Source of the DNA: Arion vulgaris
Lineage: Eukaryota > Mollusca > Gastropoda > Stylommatophora > Arionidae
Length of the DNA: 64,000 nt
Assembly (NCBI GenBank): GCA_020796225.1
Contig: CM036758.1
Span: forward strand, 70,468,366-70,532,365
Direction of reading: 5' to 3'
Position numbers and translations under genes: made by a program. A model generated the notes under the pieces. The model had not been told where the DNA came from. It did not search any database and saw nothing but the letters and a program-made list of their open reading frames with translations. Positions 30,540 to 41,498 of this stretch are shown here, one piece after another; position 1 is the first letter of the stretch, and every line of letters starts with the position of its first letter.

Positions 30540-30950
30540 GAAATTACCTTCATTTTTGTCACTGGGCACACAGGGGTAATGAATGAGCTGATAGATTGTC
30601 TGGCAATGCTATGATATCAGAGGGAACTGCAATGGACCGCACTGTTAATCTCAACTGGTCATTCTCAACGCATTGAGAGTCTTTCTGAACAGATCAGTTT
30701 GTCAGGGTTGTGAATCCCAGTTGCGGACCAGATTGAGAGAGATGGTTGTCAGTATTGGTACAGCCCGAAACAAACGACATACCAAATATGCAAAAAGATT
30801 GATTAATCAAAATCGGACTGGTGTGTTCACTGGACGGACGCTGCTGGGTTTGTTGAGGCGGATATCAAAGTACTTATGGACATGTCAGGAGTGCTATGAT
30901 GATAGTCTTGATAACTTCTTAATTTGTTACTGTGATCATAATGTGATGAT
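30540..30950 (+). mobile_element. LINE RNase H tail remnant, family G
   Basis: Plus-strand pieces of TGHTGVMNELIDCLAGNAM-like, CQGCESQLRTRLREMVV, NRTGVFTGRTLLGLLRRISK, LWTCQECYDDSLD. The order matches the copies at 13790 and 57570. It lies in DDOST intron 5, just before exon 6. Confidence 0.65.
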
Positions 30951-30964
30951 ACTGTCTGTTACAG

Positions 30965-31058
30965 AATGGTGAGTGATCCTGATAATCCTTTAGTCTTGAG
31001 CCTTCTCAGAGCTTCTTCAACAGCTTACTCATACAAACCTGATGAGAAAATTGATGAG
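30965..31058 (+). CDS. DDOST: DDOST exon 6 (residues 178-209)
   Basis: Acceptor TCTGTTACAG, donor GATGAG|GTGAGT (phase 0). Encodes [31 protein letters not shown]. The human form is [29 protein letters not shown]. Confidence 0.95.
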
Positions 31059-31189
31059 GTGAGTTGGTTCTCTGTGTTTCTTCTACATTCTGTTACCCAG
31101 TTAGAAAGTAATATTTATGACTCTGTTCTAAAATTTAGATGTAGTTATAAGATATTCATCTGTTTGTTTGTGTTATCAACTAAGTTAAC

Positions 31190-31600
31190 CACGCTTTGTG
31201 ATCGGTGTGGTTTGTGCTGAGAGCATGAGTACATTCGGCCAGTATGACATGTTTTAGAGGCACATCCAAAGTTTTGGCATATAACCCAACAGGACACACA
31301 TTTGTACAGATAGATAACTGTAAAATTTTACAAACAGAAAACCCCACTTTAAAGTACCACAGTTGAAGAATTAGAAACGTTTGAATGTCTCTGTATTTAG
31401 GCATCCATATGTTGGTGTTGTTTTTAAATTTGTCGCTCCTGTTGTTCATTTGCTTGATAAAGACCTTGTTGGTCGAAACGTTGCTGTATATTGTTTTTGT
31501 AATTTGTAAAACTGCAGTACTTTGTTATTACGTGTTTCGCCATTCTACATAGTTTTACTGCAGTCTCATTTATATTGTGATTATTTCACAGTTGACGTTA
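31190..31600 (+). repeat. Worn dispersed repeat, Penelope-like end motif
   Basis: Contains TTGCTTGATAAAGACC, a 5-nt loop, GGTCGAAACGTTG, then TTTGTAAAACTGCAGTACTT, GTGTTTCGCCATTCTACATAG. The same block occurs around 46200-46345 (interrupted) and partly at 18230-18300. The GACC/GGTC stem followed by CGAAAC resembles the stem II side of hammerhead ribozymes reported in Penelope-like elements, but the expected CTGATGA is TTGATAAA. Confidence 0.45.
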
Positions 31601-31624
31601 TACCGTAGCATTGTATCTTATCTC

Positions 31625-31995
31625 TCTCGCGCGATCACCGCCCAGACCAATGTACCAGATCTCCCCATAAATTCTATTCATTTGGAAATCTGATTCATGC
31701 AGCCGAAGCATTGGTGTGTTTTACGTCACATCTTCAGCACCATGTGGAGCTCTGGTGCTCATCCTTTGGCGATGTGTCCGGTTTCAGCCAGCGTATACTC
31801 CGTTTGCTCTCCGTTCTGTAGCCATCTAGTATTTTTTACGGTGTCTGGTAGCTAGCCCCACGCCAAACCTCCTTAGTCGCTCTTACGACATGCGTGGCAG
31901 GCAACAGTGGTTCTATTCTTTACACCCCAATTTGGGCCCGGGCCCACTCGGCTGTATCATATCTGACTGGTCAGAGCTGACTCATGCCAAGATAT
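31625..31995 (-). mobile_element. Dispersed repeat R2 with R1-like end
   Basis: CATCTTCAGCACCATGTGG, GCTCTGGTGCTCATCCTTTG, GGTTTCAGCCAGCGTATACT and further on CCTCCTTAGTCGCTCTTACG, ACATGCGTGGCAGGCAACAG, CCCCAATTTGGGCCCGG match, inverted, 42145-42600 and 46880-47115. A composite non-coding repeat. Confidence 0.65.
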
Positions 31996-32044
31996 TCATC
32001 TAAGTAAAGTAATAGATTGTAATCCACAGTATACTAGGCTGGGT

Positions 32045-32260
32045 CAGTTGTAGGTTAGAGCACCATAAAATAAAAATTTCCGTTAGCATTTTCAGACCTT
32101 AGGGTATGAAGTACCTGTCACTTCACATTTCTAGGCCCTAGTGTGCAGGAGGTAGGAAGGACAATTCATTACATGTGGAACGCCAAGTGTGAGAATGAAC
32201 CTACAACCGCCAAGTCGATAGGTGAATCGCACTAATCTGTCCCACAGGTTAGAGTTCTAC
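32045..32260 (-). mobile_element. tRNA-derived SINE, type 3
   Basis: The minus strand gives GACAGATTAGTGCGATTCAC, CTATCGACTTGGCGGTTGT, GGTTCATTCTCACACTTGG, a GACCTTCCTACCTCCTGCAC-like segment and AAGTGACAGGTACTTCA, then a T-rich end. Same order as 48182-48372 (plus) and 35222-35570 (minus). Confidence 0.7.
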
Positions 32261-32789
32261 TTTAGAGAATTATGGGTTTATAAAAGCATCTGCCAGAAGT
32301 TGGTGTAGCTCAGTGGCAGACAGCTGAATATGGGAATAAGTGGCCACTGGTTCTTCTGTGATCACTTTCTCATGTTTAGAAGTCCCAAACAGAGTTAAAT
32401 TGCTTCTATGAATCCAATGATGATCTACAGTGGCAACTCCATTCTGTGCAAGAGACCTGAGTATGGTCATTAATTGTATGATGCGTACATGTCTCATTTT
32501 TATTGCTGGGTATCTGCGGTTGTTAAGACTGAAATGCTCCGTCTTCGGTGAATGAGTTTATGGCGTCTTCTTGTCCATGTTGTTACACATCTTAACACTG
32601 CACAGATATCAAAGGTTTGGAGAGTGACCTTCTTTTGGTTCAAATCATGGTACGGTTGGTTTTTGCTGAATCATCGCTGGTGTTGCAGTGTGAGTGCTTT
32701 GATGCTGATACCTTCTGTTACCTGAAAGATATCTAGTACTAATAAGAACCTAAGTGCATTGATCTTCTTCTTGTGTTCGCCAGCTATGA

Positions 32790-32915
32790 ATTTGGACGTA
32801 GTCAGAGTGCCTGGTCTGGCACCTCTGACTGATTTTTGTGTGACAGCATGCTTTCCTTTTTATCAGTATCCCCCACCATATATGCATGCCGTCTCCAGCG
32901 TCAGAGGTAATTGAC
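32790..32915 (+). repeat. ~115-bp dispersed repeat R3
   Basis: TATGAATTTGGACGTAGTCA, GGTGCCT-like, GGCACCTCTGACTGATTTTT, then CAGTATCCCCCACCAT and TCAGAGGTAAT. Also at 49020-49130 and 51985-52112. The repeat has a short inverted pair (TCTGA...TCAGAGG). Confidence 0.7.
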
Positions 32916-33474
32916 ATCGGTTATATCCAGTGTTAAGATTTAAATAAATATACAGTAATACATGTTTAACTTCATAGCTTGTATCAACCATACCTACTTT
33001 AACTTTCTGCTGAGACAAATACAACTCTGACAAATAGCACATAACCTGCCCTTTGACTCTACACTGTCAAAGTATAAGTTTGAATGTGGGTCCTCCTGAG
33101 GAACATGATCCTACATCAGAAACGAAAATAAGGAGCCAACCAGTGTATGTGTAAATATCCCATATTTTTACTAGGAACATGTCCAGAGAGCACACCTTAT
33201 TAAAACTAAATCAGGACTAAAACTCAAAAATCAGACCTTGGAGAACATGATAGCATTGCTTACAATCCACTAAAAGGAAGAAAACGTGTAGTACAGACAC
33301 ACTAATATAGTAAACATTTTAAGAGTCCATCCAACAACATCAAGCCTACACAGGAAACAGTTCCCTGACTCAAGCTGGCAGAAGTATGGACAGTTAATGT
33401 CATCAATGAGGAGCATGATCAGTTACGTGATATGGACGAGTCTGACACTGGACCAATTGTAAGAATTAGGAGTT

Positions 33475-33645
33475 AAGTTTGGACATGCCAGACTGTGTCA
33501 TCTTCGTGGTAGAGAGAGAAGATATACTAATCAATTTCTCATGGGTATGGTGAGCAGGGGAACTTTGTGATGACTGCTGCAGCGGAGGACATGTGAATGC
33601 CCAATATGCCATGACGCCGATCGAATAATAACTACATAGAAAGTT
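33475..33645 (-). repeat. Single-copy relative of the 74-bp satellite, with flank
   Basis: The reverse complement contains one complete satellite unit preceded by the same ~95-bp flank found just left of the array at 15425-15527 (CCTCCGCTG.AGCAGTCATC and neighbouring sequence). It looks like an unexpanded copy of the repeat from which the array grew. Confidence 0.85.
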
Positions 33646-33908
33646 AAATGAAAAGCCAAATGTCTGCCAGCAGCACACCAACATTGCATGCTAAGATGGG
33701 TGGAATGGACTGCAAAGGACAAAACTTAGTGCAACTTATCCCATTTTGATAAAAAGTGAACATTGTCATGTTAATGATACATACAGTCAATCTTTGATTC
33801 AAAGGCAGTAGGTAGTATGATCCGATGCTTGATGTTATTAGTAAAAGAAAATAGAAAGAAAGATATATCTAATTATTTTACCTAAAATAATTTGCCTGAT
33901 AATTGCAG

Positions 33909-34054
33909 TTCCCCATGGCTGTTGGTAGCAGCACATTGCTAGTGGCAGCTTTGCAAGCAAGAAACAACGCCCGTGCTGTGTTTGTGGGCTCTCTTGATTT
34001 CTTCAGTGATCAGTTCTTCCAGGCTAGTGTACAGAAAGCTAATGGTGGCAAAAA
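33909..34054 (+). CDS. DDOST: DDOST exon 7 (residues 210-257), last exon found
   Basis: Acceptor TAATTGCAG, donor AAAAA|GTAAGA (phase 2). Encodes [48 protein letters not shown]. The human counterpart includes [23 protein letters not shown]. It should be followed by about 190-200 residues (WVFKE...LEFVRIDPFVR...YERFIPSAYPYYASAFSMM and the C-terminal membrane segment). I found none of these motifs from here to 40854. Confidence 0.96.
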
Positions 34055-34119
34055 GTAAGAATTTATTATGCTTGTAAACAATTTTGATGTTGTTTAGATG
34101 TGCATAGATGGAGATATGT

Positions 34120-34325
34120 TTGACACACCTTGAGAAGAAATGATCAAAGAATATCAAAGCAGGCATTGAAATGGGATACAAGGAGTTAAAGAAAGATAGG
34201 ATGACCTAGGGAAACCCTGAAACAAACTTTGCTGAAAGAGGCAAGAAGTATCAGTCTCAGTTCCATGGAGCCGATAGAGTGGTATGGAGAAATTGCTTGC
34301 AGGCCCTATGTAACATATAATGGCA
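34120..34325 (+). mobile_element. RTE-like LINE 3' fragment, family C
   Basis: CACACCTTGAGAAGAAATGA, TCAAAGCAGGCATTGAAATG, GAGGCAAGAAGTATCAGTCT and GCAGGCCCTATGTAA match 43780-43983. Confidence 0.75.
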
Positions 34326-34719
34326 TAAGATAAATTTGTATTATTAGATGTGCAGTGTTATTCTCAGATGCTGATTTTAAATACCTTAATATACACATGC
34401 ATGTCAAAAATATATTAATTAAAAAGACTCAATGCACACAAAACAGCCTATCATCATGGTCTAGGATGTGATCAGGCTGCTTACATTTTCAAAGATATTG
34501 TTATAACATAGTACTATTAACGGTCGTATCTGTTTTATCTGCTACGCATACGATGGCCACTTGTAAAATATTTCCAGGATCCATTCTTTAGGTGTCCCAG
34601 CCACGCTCCTTGAAAGTTACTTCAATCAATCAAGTGCCATGCCTGCCGGTGTAGGCGATCATGTCTCTCCACAACTCTCTTTGCTTGGTGCATGTAATCA
34701 GTTCTGAAAGTTACTTACT

Positions 34720-35110
34720 ATATTTAATAATAATAATTCCTTTCGTACCGTTATACGTTACAAAGGACCTGCAAGCAATTTCTTCATGCCGCTCTATCCT
34801 GGGCAACTCACTCAATTTCTTCCTTGGAACTGAGACCGATATTTCTTGCTTCTCTCAACAAAGTTCGTTTCAGGGTCTCCTTAGGTCGTCCTATCTTTCT
34901 TGAACCCTCTGCATTCTACTTCAACGCCTGCTTTGGTACTCTTTGATCACTTCTTCTCAAGGTGTGTCGTGCCCAGCATATCTCCATCTTCTCCCTCTTA
35001 TAACAGTTGTTACTAGTGGTTAACCAGACATATCTCTGATTTCATCACATCTCATGAATTCATTCCATTTTATGTTCATTATTTTCTACCATATTTAACT
35101 GGTGAAAAAT
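34720..35110 (-). mobile_element. RTE-like LINE 3' fragment, family C (inverted)
   Basis: TAATAATAATTCCTTTCGT, GCAAGCAATTTCTTCATGCC, CTCTATCCTGGGCAACTC and later ACTTCTTCTCAAGGTGTG match the reverse complement of 43750-43985 and parallel 4660-5150. Confidence 0.75.
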
Positions 35111-35221
35111 ATGGTATCCTAGTTTGCAAGGGCCTGTTCATGCATATTCTGAAGACTATGTCTCGTTTGTTTGTTTATTGATGAGATTATGCTTTATTGT
35201 GAGAGGCAAACAATATTTCTA

Positions 35222-35570
35222 GCTTTATGTGTGATATTAGGTATGTAGTGACTGTCACTTCACATCTCTATACCAAAGTATGTAGAATCAGTGGCGGCTA
35301 GTGATCATTTTTGTTGGTGGGGCCAGACACACATTTTCGGGAAAACCATGATGTTGGGTTAGGTTATATTTTAATTTATTAAATAATAAAAACACGTTAT
35401 ATATTATTTTTGGGCCCCATTGGCCCTTAATGACGAGCCGCCACTGTGTAGAATCTAGACGGATAAATTCCTTTTCTAACTTGTGGAAAGTCGGGTGTGG
35501 GAAATGACACCACAACCCTTTTATGTCCGATTAGAAAAGCGCATGTCTAATCAGTCCGATTTATAGGTTA
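35222..35570 (-). mobile_element. tRNA-derived SINE, type 3, split by a MITE
   Basis: The left part (TAGTGACTGTCACTTCACAT) and right part (TTCCTTTTCTAACTTGTGGA, AAAAGCGCATGTCTAATC) together form the inverted type-3 SINE. The 158-bp MITE at 35289-35446 interrupts it. Confidence 0.7.
35289..35446. mobile_element. hAT-like MITE, 158 bp, with 8-bp TSD
   Basis: Perfect terminal start CAGTGGCGGCT and end AGCCGCCACTG, with further partial complementarity inward (GGTGGGGCCA / TGGGGCCC side). It is flanked by the 8-bp direct repeat TGTAGAAT (35281-35288 and 35447-35454). CAGNG ends and 8-bp TSD fit hAT-type non-autonomous elements. Confidence 0.85.
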
Positions 35571-36149
35571 AATATGGTTGTTTCGTGATAGTGATATTCT
35601 ATGTCGACTGAAATAACATACACACAATTTATTGTATATGAGCACGTATATTTCAACCAAAGTATGTGCTAGTAATATCTTGATATTAATCACTATGAAA
35701 TGATGTTTGTTCCGTAGAACAAATACAAACTCTTCACATTTGTAAATTCATAATGTTTTTATATAATAATCATATTATTTGTTTCGTTACTTCTAATTAT
35801 GCCAAAAATTAAAATGTTCATTTTTATTGGTCTTCGTTTCTTTTTCTTTTAAAAAATATCTGTTGACATTAATAAATTACGAGTCTGGAAGCAGAGAATA
35901 ATCTTGCAACTAAAAACACGGCAATCCAGACTCAATACACACACTAAACACCTCTATATCACATGGACCTAATTTGCCCTCTGGCTGTATCTATATGAAG
36001 TAGCAAAATATATTCTATGTATATGCCTGGGACTCGACATATAAAGAAGAAAGAGAATGTCAAGCTCCCAAACAATTGAAAATAGCATATGCAGTGCAAC
36101 ACATCATCTATCTATCTCTATATTTTATGATGCCTCTGGCGGTATGGCA

Positions 36150-36235
36150 GCAATAATGCAATTATTCTTGACCGTCCTCTATTCTTGACCGTCCTCTATT
36201 CTTGACCGTCCTTTATCCTTGACCGTATTGTGTTA
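36150..36235 (+). repeat. ~19-bp tandem repeat, four units
   Basis: ATTCTTGACCGTCCTCT is repeated with small changes (…CCTTTATCC…), then merges into the reverse-oriented LINE tail. Confidence 0.85.
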
Positions 36236-36385
36236 CAGCGGTGGTTCATTTCTTTCAGTTCTTGTTCTACTGTTCTCTTCCAGGTAATTTTGAGTCTTCC
36301 ACGTTTTCGTTTACCCTCTTTTATCCATCTCAGTGCAGTTTTCGTGATAGAGTTAGTCTCCATGCTTATCACTTGCACGATTCAC
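36196..36385 (-). mobile_element. RTE-like LINE 3' coding fragment
   Basis: The minus strand reads MQVISMETNSITKTALRWIK, EGKRKRGRLKITWKRTVEQ, ELKEMNHRCNTIRSRIKD: the standard EGKRKRGRPK.TWRRTVE.EL terminus of RTE-type ORF2. Confidence 0.85.
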
Positions 36386-36399
36386 CCCCAGAGTCTCTT

Positions 36400-36560
36400 T
36401 TAGATGATGATGCACCTCTGAAGTCTGAGCAGGCCCGCATGTATGGCGAGGAAATCAATAAAACGGTAAGCAGGCTTTCACGTAAAAATCAGTCAGAAGC
36501 GCCACACCTGGCACAATGGCTACGCCTGCATTTATAGCGGGCGAATGCAGAAGAAGAAGA
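36400..36560 (+). mobile_element. Dispersed repeat R4, 3' part
   Basis: CTCTGAAGTCTGAGCAGG, CATGTATGGCGAGG, AAAATCAGTCAGAAGCGCC and TATAGCGGGCGAATGCAGAAG align with 51470-51620 and 56612-56755. It probably is a LINE 3' end. Confidence 0.65.
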
Positions 36561-36889
36561 TGATGCTCATATTCTCTTATTGAGACTGCCCAAGCAGTTC
36601 TTGATTAGTGATAGTATTTGGTAAGAACATGCATATGATCTTTCGCAGTCAAGTTATATGAAAGGTTGAGACCTTGTTCTGTTATTCTCCAGTATTATGA
36701 TCTGTATAGCAACGCATAATGACTAGAAAAATCACAAACAACGTTTTAATAAAAGCTGGGTTTGATTCGCAAAGTCCTGTAAAAGGATATGCAATTATTT
36801 ATATAGTAATGCTGATAGCATACAGCTGCTGTATATAGTAATCTTAGTTTTGATCCTCTATTGGGCTGATTTCTAAACCATATGAAGGG

Positions 36890-38075
36890 TCATACATATA
36901 TTTCGTGCCTTACTCAGTCTTTTTTAATGTCAGATCTGCTACTTCTTTGGGGTTGATAACACTTCCAAGATATGTGAAGGCAGTTGTATTTGGAAGGACT
37001 TTATCTTCTAACTTGAATGGTGCTGGGGTGACCACGTTCAGAGTTATTATTGCTGTTTTCTTGTGATTTCTAACCCAATCATCTGACTGAAATGGTGACG
37101 ACGACAAGTATTTTCTTGTATATATTTTTATGTGGGACTCAGTTTGAATATTAAGAAGACAGAAGTTATGATCATATCAAAAAGCAGATTTTGACAAATT
37201 GCACCATCGCAGTAAATGGGACTGATCTAAGACAAGTGCAGCAATTTAAATACCTCGGAGTACTGGTAACATCAGATGGCAGATGCCGATCGGAAATAAA
37301 GGACAAGCGAAAACATCATTCCTGAAAAGGAGAAGCATTATCTGCAACAAGTTCTTGTCAATCCCGATGAGAATGTGAGTTATTCAGAGCTACATAGAAA
37401 CAATACTGACATACGTATGCGAGTCATGGACAATGAACACACAAATCGAAAAATCTCTGAGGGCCAGAGAAATGTGGTTTTATAGAAGAATGATGAGAAT
37501 CCCATGGACTGCTAAAATGACTAATGTTGAGGTGCTGAATGAGATCAAGACACAGAGAAAGCTTATCATCAATATAAGAAAGAGGCGGTCATCATTTTTA
37601 GGCATGTGATGAGGAGGGAGGTTTAGAACACATTGTGACAACCGGTAAAATCGAGGATAGACGAGACAGAGAAAGACAGAGAGTGAAAATTTTGGATAGC
37701 CTGACTTCATGGCAGGGTAGAGCGTCAACATCTGAGTTGATAGCAAACACCAACGACAGAGATTTGGGAGATCCGTGATCGCCTACGACAGCCGGCACGG
37801 CACCTGGTGATGATTTTTATGTGTGATAGAAATGAGATGTCATCATCACAATCTAGCTCGTCCCGGTTGAATGTGAGAGTGAATCTGACGTCAGACATCA
37901 GTTCGGAAGTTTCAATACTGCATGTGAATTTGCTGTAGCAGCTTTGCATGGTGTTTATCAAATACAGTGGAATTCCATACCATCTTAGAATACACCATAA
38001 ACGTTTGCCTTGCATGCTAACAAATGCCTTTTCGAAGTCCATAAAGTGCACAACATCTACAAAACACCATATTCA
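36890..38075. mobile_element. Back-to-back LINE remnants (family F and RT core pieces)
   Basis: 36905-37110 minus: a thumb segment VTPAPFKLEDKVLPNTTAF, TYLGSVINPK. 37120-37830 plus: family F with VMDNEHTNRKI, MRREGLEH-like GGLEHIVTTGKIEDRRD, ERQRVKILDSLTSW. 37880-38070 minus: RT core HFMDFEKAFVSMQGKRLWC, RWYGIPLYLINTMQSC, KFTCSIETSE. All are broken by stops and indels. Confidence 0.8.
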
Positions 38076-38199
38076 ATTTTCTGAATTTGGTTGCAAAAGA
38101 GCAACCATCTGAGCGTTCGGCACTAGTTCTCGACCGACAGCAGAATAAAGCAAGAATGGAATCAAGGGACACTATCCAATAATTTATCACTGCAGTTAA

Positions 38200-38640
38200 A
38201 ACGATTATTCTTCTTCTTCTCTTCCGCCATTTACTTCTTTATAGAAGTGTTGGGGATGAAACGTAGTGATCTTGTGTGTGCTTGTTAAGGCACTTTGTAA
38301 GCTGGTATTCATTTTAATAAGGCTGTTCTTGATGCCGTCGCTCCATCTTTTGCATGCGAATGCTTCCTAAATAAATATGTGTAGTAACAATAAGCTCAAA
38401 CAATTAATTATCTATATATAAACAAGGGAGTGTCGGTAAGTATTGCTCCGTCAATTATTTTTGTCACAAACCATCTGCTCAAAATGAATGAACTTTACAC
38501 ATAATATATATTAACATTTCCTCTAAACATACTATTATTCTACAAAACCCACATCACGTTGTACGGTATTATGCCAGCACGAAACGCATGCATGCCTTGT
38601 CCGTACCAGGTCGTAATTTCTTCATTTCTTTAATCACACC
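38200..38640. other. LINE tail remnant and unassigned sequence
   Basis: 38215-38355 matches the inverted LINE end at 11130-11230 (TTCTTGATGCCGTCGCTCCA). 38380-38640 is AT-rich with no recognised exon, although a DDOST 3' exon would be expected in this interval. Confidence 0.45.
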
Positions 38641-38689
38641 GTGCCCCATGCAGTGTAATTTTTAGGGAGGAAAAAGATGAAATTCCGCC

Positions 38690-38940
38690 CTTGTGGTGCC
38701 GGGGCCCACAAGGAAGCAAAGAATAGTACCACTGCGACCTACAAGGCATGTTGTAAGAGGCGACTGATTTAGGACCTAGGAAGCTACCTAGTAAATAAAA
38801 ACATCGCAGAAATTGGATGTGCCAGCCTACTTGTAGGCACATAACTGGCACAACGCACAATCGCTCTTCGGCTCAGGTGACATACAAATCACACAGAGTG
38901 GTTAACAAGTGGTCGATATGGAGCATTCGAAAAAGAATAG
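38690..38940 (+). mobile_element. Dispersed repeat R1
   Basis: GTGGTGCCGGGGCCCACAAG, GAAGCAAAGAATAGTACCAC, AGGCGACTGATTTAGGACC, CATAACTGGCACAACGCACA, GGTCGATATGGAGCATTCG, AAAAGAATAG tail. Best copy of R1. Confidence 0.8.
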
Positions 38941-38984
38941 AAGCACCTCATTCTGCCCCGCGTAGGCGTCTAGTTCTACTTATA

Positions 38985-39235
38985 CTACGGGTTATTCTCT
39001 CTCTCTTTCGCGATCGTTCTTTTACTGCCATTTTTATCATTCTTATTGTGATATATAAACAGCCTAATACCAAGAACGGGTGTGATAGGTTCACAATCTT
39101 CAGTACCATTTGGAGCTCTAGTGCTTATCCTTCGGCGATGTGTTCGATTTCAACCAGCGTTTACTGGGTTCGCTCTCCGTCAGCCTTTGGCTGTCCCAGC
39201 CAACCTGCAAGTCAGCAGGTTATACTACGGATTAT
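38985..39235 (-). mobile_element. Dispersed repeat R2 (inverted)
   Basis: CTCTCTCTTTCGCGATCGTT, GATATATAAACAGCCTAAT, CATTTGGAGCTCTAGTGCTT, AGCCTTTGGCTGTCCCAGCC parallel 31740-31830 and the reverse of 42145-42260 and 53265-53420. Confidence 0.65.
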
Positions 39236-39779
39236 TCCAAACTCATTGGTACTATGTTTTGCACTTGAGCGATTCCAGTAGCTAATGATTAGATACTTGA
39301 ACCTATCTGTCTTTCTTCTAAACTTTCTTTGTCCAGCGCGCCTCTTGCGTCTACTTCCTTCGCTCCTCAATCTCTTCTTCTGTATACATATTTTGAAATC
39401 TACCACGCCCAAAGAGAATGTTGGGTATTCCGCTAATGTGTTTTGTCTGTTGAAATAACTATTGTGTGTATGAGAGGATGTTTTTCTATCTCTTATGTTA
39501 ATTATTGGGTGGACACATTTTGTTGTTAAAATTAATTGTTAAATACTCAAATAATTTATCGTGTTCTGTTGTGAGAATAGTTGGGTACTCAAATAATCTA
39601 TCAACACACATGTATTTGAAGATATACATACATCACAATTTGGACTGCTACAATTAAAAGATCGAATGGACGGTCATCATTGTACTCTCGTTGAATACCA
39701 ATACGCATTCTGGTCTCTTTCTTTCTTACACATGAAGACCTCATCGGTAGTGTACGATTCATCGTATCCCCAGCCAGAG

Positions 39780-40090
39780 CTTCTTCTTCTTTTGTCGTCA
39801 CACTACTACCGGGTTGTTGCCCAGTGTCGTGGTTTTCTGTTTTTGTCTTGCGCTATTCTGCTGGCTTGGGTGATTGTTATTTTTGCTCTTTCACAGGATT
39901 CTGCTATGCCATCTAACCATCTTTTCGTGGTCTTCCTCTTGCCTTCTTTCCCGATGTTCTGTTGTAGAAGACTCTGTATACTGTGGAGTATGGATGCATT
40001 CTGATTAAGTGGCCAAGCCACTTCATTCTTTGTTTCTCAATGTAATTCAAGCAATGTTCTGTGCCAACCAGAGCATCCGATGTAATTTGT
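39780..40090 (-). mobile_element. RTE-like LINE 3' fragment, family B
   Basis: The minus strand reads CLNYIEKQRMKWLGHLIRMH, RVFYNRTSGKKARGRPRKDG (frame broken), ERAKITITQASRIAQDKNRK, then the AAGAAGAAG tail at 39780. Confidence 0.8.
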
Positions 40091-40179
40091 AGTATGGTGA
40101 AAATGTGGGGAAATGCACACATATCACTGATATTAATTATTTTGCCCAGGCGCGCTAGCGACTTTTCAGCGAACATTTG

Positions 40180-40853
40180 GTTCTGAGAGTCAAGGGTTCT
40201 TAGTGAACTTTCGCTTTATTACCGGAAACGTCAAATCGGTACATATATACGAGACACAGCCAACTCAAATATCTAATCTATGCGTTTATAGTGGCTGTGA
40301 TACAAGACAAGAATCGGATACAATTGGAGTGTAAGGTAAATAAACACCTTACCTCAATGCCACAGATAACTCCAGAATAAGCAATAACTTGCAACAGTCA
40401 CAATGGAGGAAACGTAAAAACGTATGAGATTAAAAGAGAAGTTGACGTTTTAACAATAAGATATGAGACACACACACACAAAATTAAGCAATACAATTTA
40501 TAAGCAATACGAGAGACTGACAGTTGTAGAGGTAAGTTAACTCCTAAGTCAGCCTGCATGTTGCAAAACAAAACAAAAAACAGTTGCATCAAAATGATAT
40601 GCCAATTAATTAATTAATGGACGTTAGATTCTAGGCCTTTTTCTTGTCGAGACCAAACCAGGAAATTGAGAAAGTTCTTGTTCCGACTTAAACAAAAGAA
40701 AAAGAAAGAAAAACCACTACTTCCGCTTTCTATTTAGAATATTGTCTCGTCTTCCCGTTAGATTTAGTGTACGTACCGATATTAAGTTGTCCGTTATTGA
40801 ATCAATGTATTCTCATATGTCGACAAACAAAAGTACTTCGTGAAGCCAAGAGA
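40180..40853 (+). other. Presumed upstream/5'-UTR region of SHP2-type gene
   Basis: No repeat recognised in most of this stretch, unlike its surroundings. It directly precedes the first coding exon at 40854. Polypurine and polypyrimidine patches occur (AAAAGAAAAAGAAAGAAAAA at 40686). I see no clear TATA or initiator. Confidence 0.4.
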
Positions 40854-40873
40854 ATGGCAGCAGCATCTAGAAG
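40854..40873 (+). CDS. PTPN11: SHP2-type phosphatase, 20-nt first coding exon (MAAASR)
   Basis: ATG in a strong context (AGAGAATGG) is followed by codons for MAAASR plus AG, then donor GTGATA. This leaves phase 2, exactly what the next exon at 48662 needs (A completes Arg, then WFHPN), giving [15 protein letters not shown] against human MTSRR-WFHPNITG. In human PTPN11 the first coding exon is likewise tiny and ends CGGAG, before ATGGTTTCACC. The call rests on position, phase, Kozak context and match of the architecture. A 20-nt exon can arise by chance, so alternatives upstream of 48662 are possible. Confidence 0.7.
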
Positions 40874-40899
40874 GTGATATTAGATATGTTTTGCAAATT

Positions 40900-41490
40900 C
40901 ATAATTTCTATATATTTAATATTTATAATATTAATTTATTTAAATTTATGAATATCTATCTTAATATCTCAATCTCACTTAGTTAAAGTTTAAGTTACTT
41001 ATAATATTATATTTTTTAGTATTGTAATTAATTATAATTATTGAATGAATGACCTCAGATCTATGATAGATTATTATATTTCTATTGTTAAATATTAACT
41101 AATTCACTGACTACCGGCCCCGGTTTTTCGCATCTAGCCCTTTTTTTGTTTAGCTTCAAAATATCTGCACACAAGTTTAAAGTAACTTTAGTAAGTAGTT
41201 AAAGTTACTAATTACTAAAATATTGTTTCGAAATATGATTTAAACTTTAACTTATTATTTATATATCAAATTAAAGATAAAATTAAAGGAATGTATTCCA
41301 AAATATTTATTGTATCCAAAATATAATGTTGTTTTACTATATGCATGAAATTATGAGAACAAATCCAACTTACCCAAAGGCCTTAAGTTGATGAACAATG
41401 TTGAATAAATCAGTCTAACTGCTTCATATTTGTGATATGTAATTCATTTATGAATACGCAAACATTAAGAAAATATTGAAGGAATGTATG
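40900..41490 (+). other. AT-rich start of SHP2 intron 1
   Basis: Very AT-rich, with many TTAATTA/ATAATT words and no recognised element. Confidence 0.4.
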
Positions 41491-41498
41491 GTTTATTA

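Noticed and set aside
36380..36466. Apparent exon (DSPPESLLDDDAPLKSEQ, then ARMYGEEINKT) with a GTAAGC donor
   Set aside because: The DNA aligns with 51470-51560 and 56612-56720, where no such frame exists. It is part of dispersed repeat R4, and the left side is a minus-strand LINE tail. The open frame is chance.
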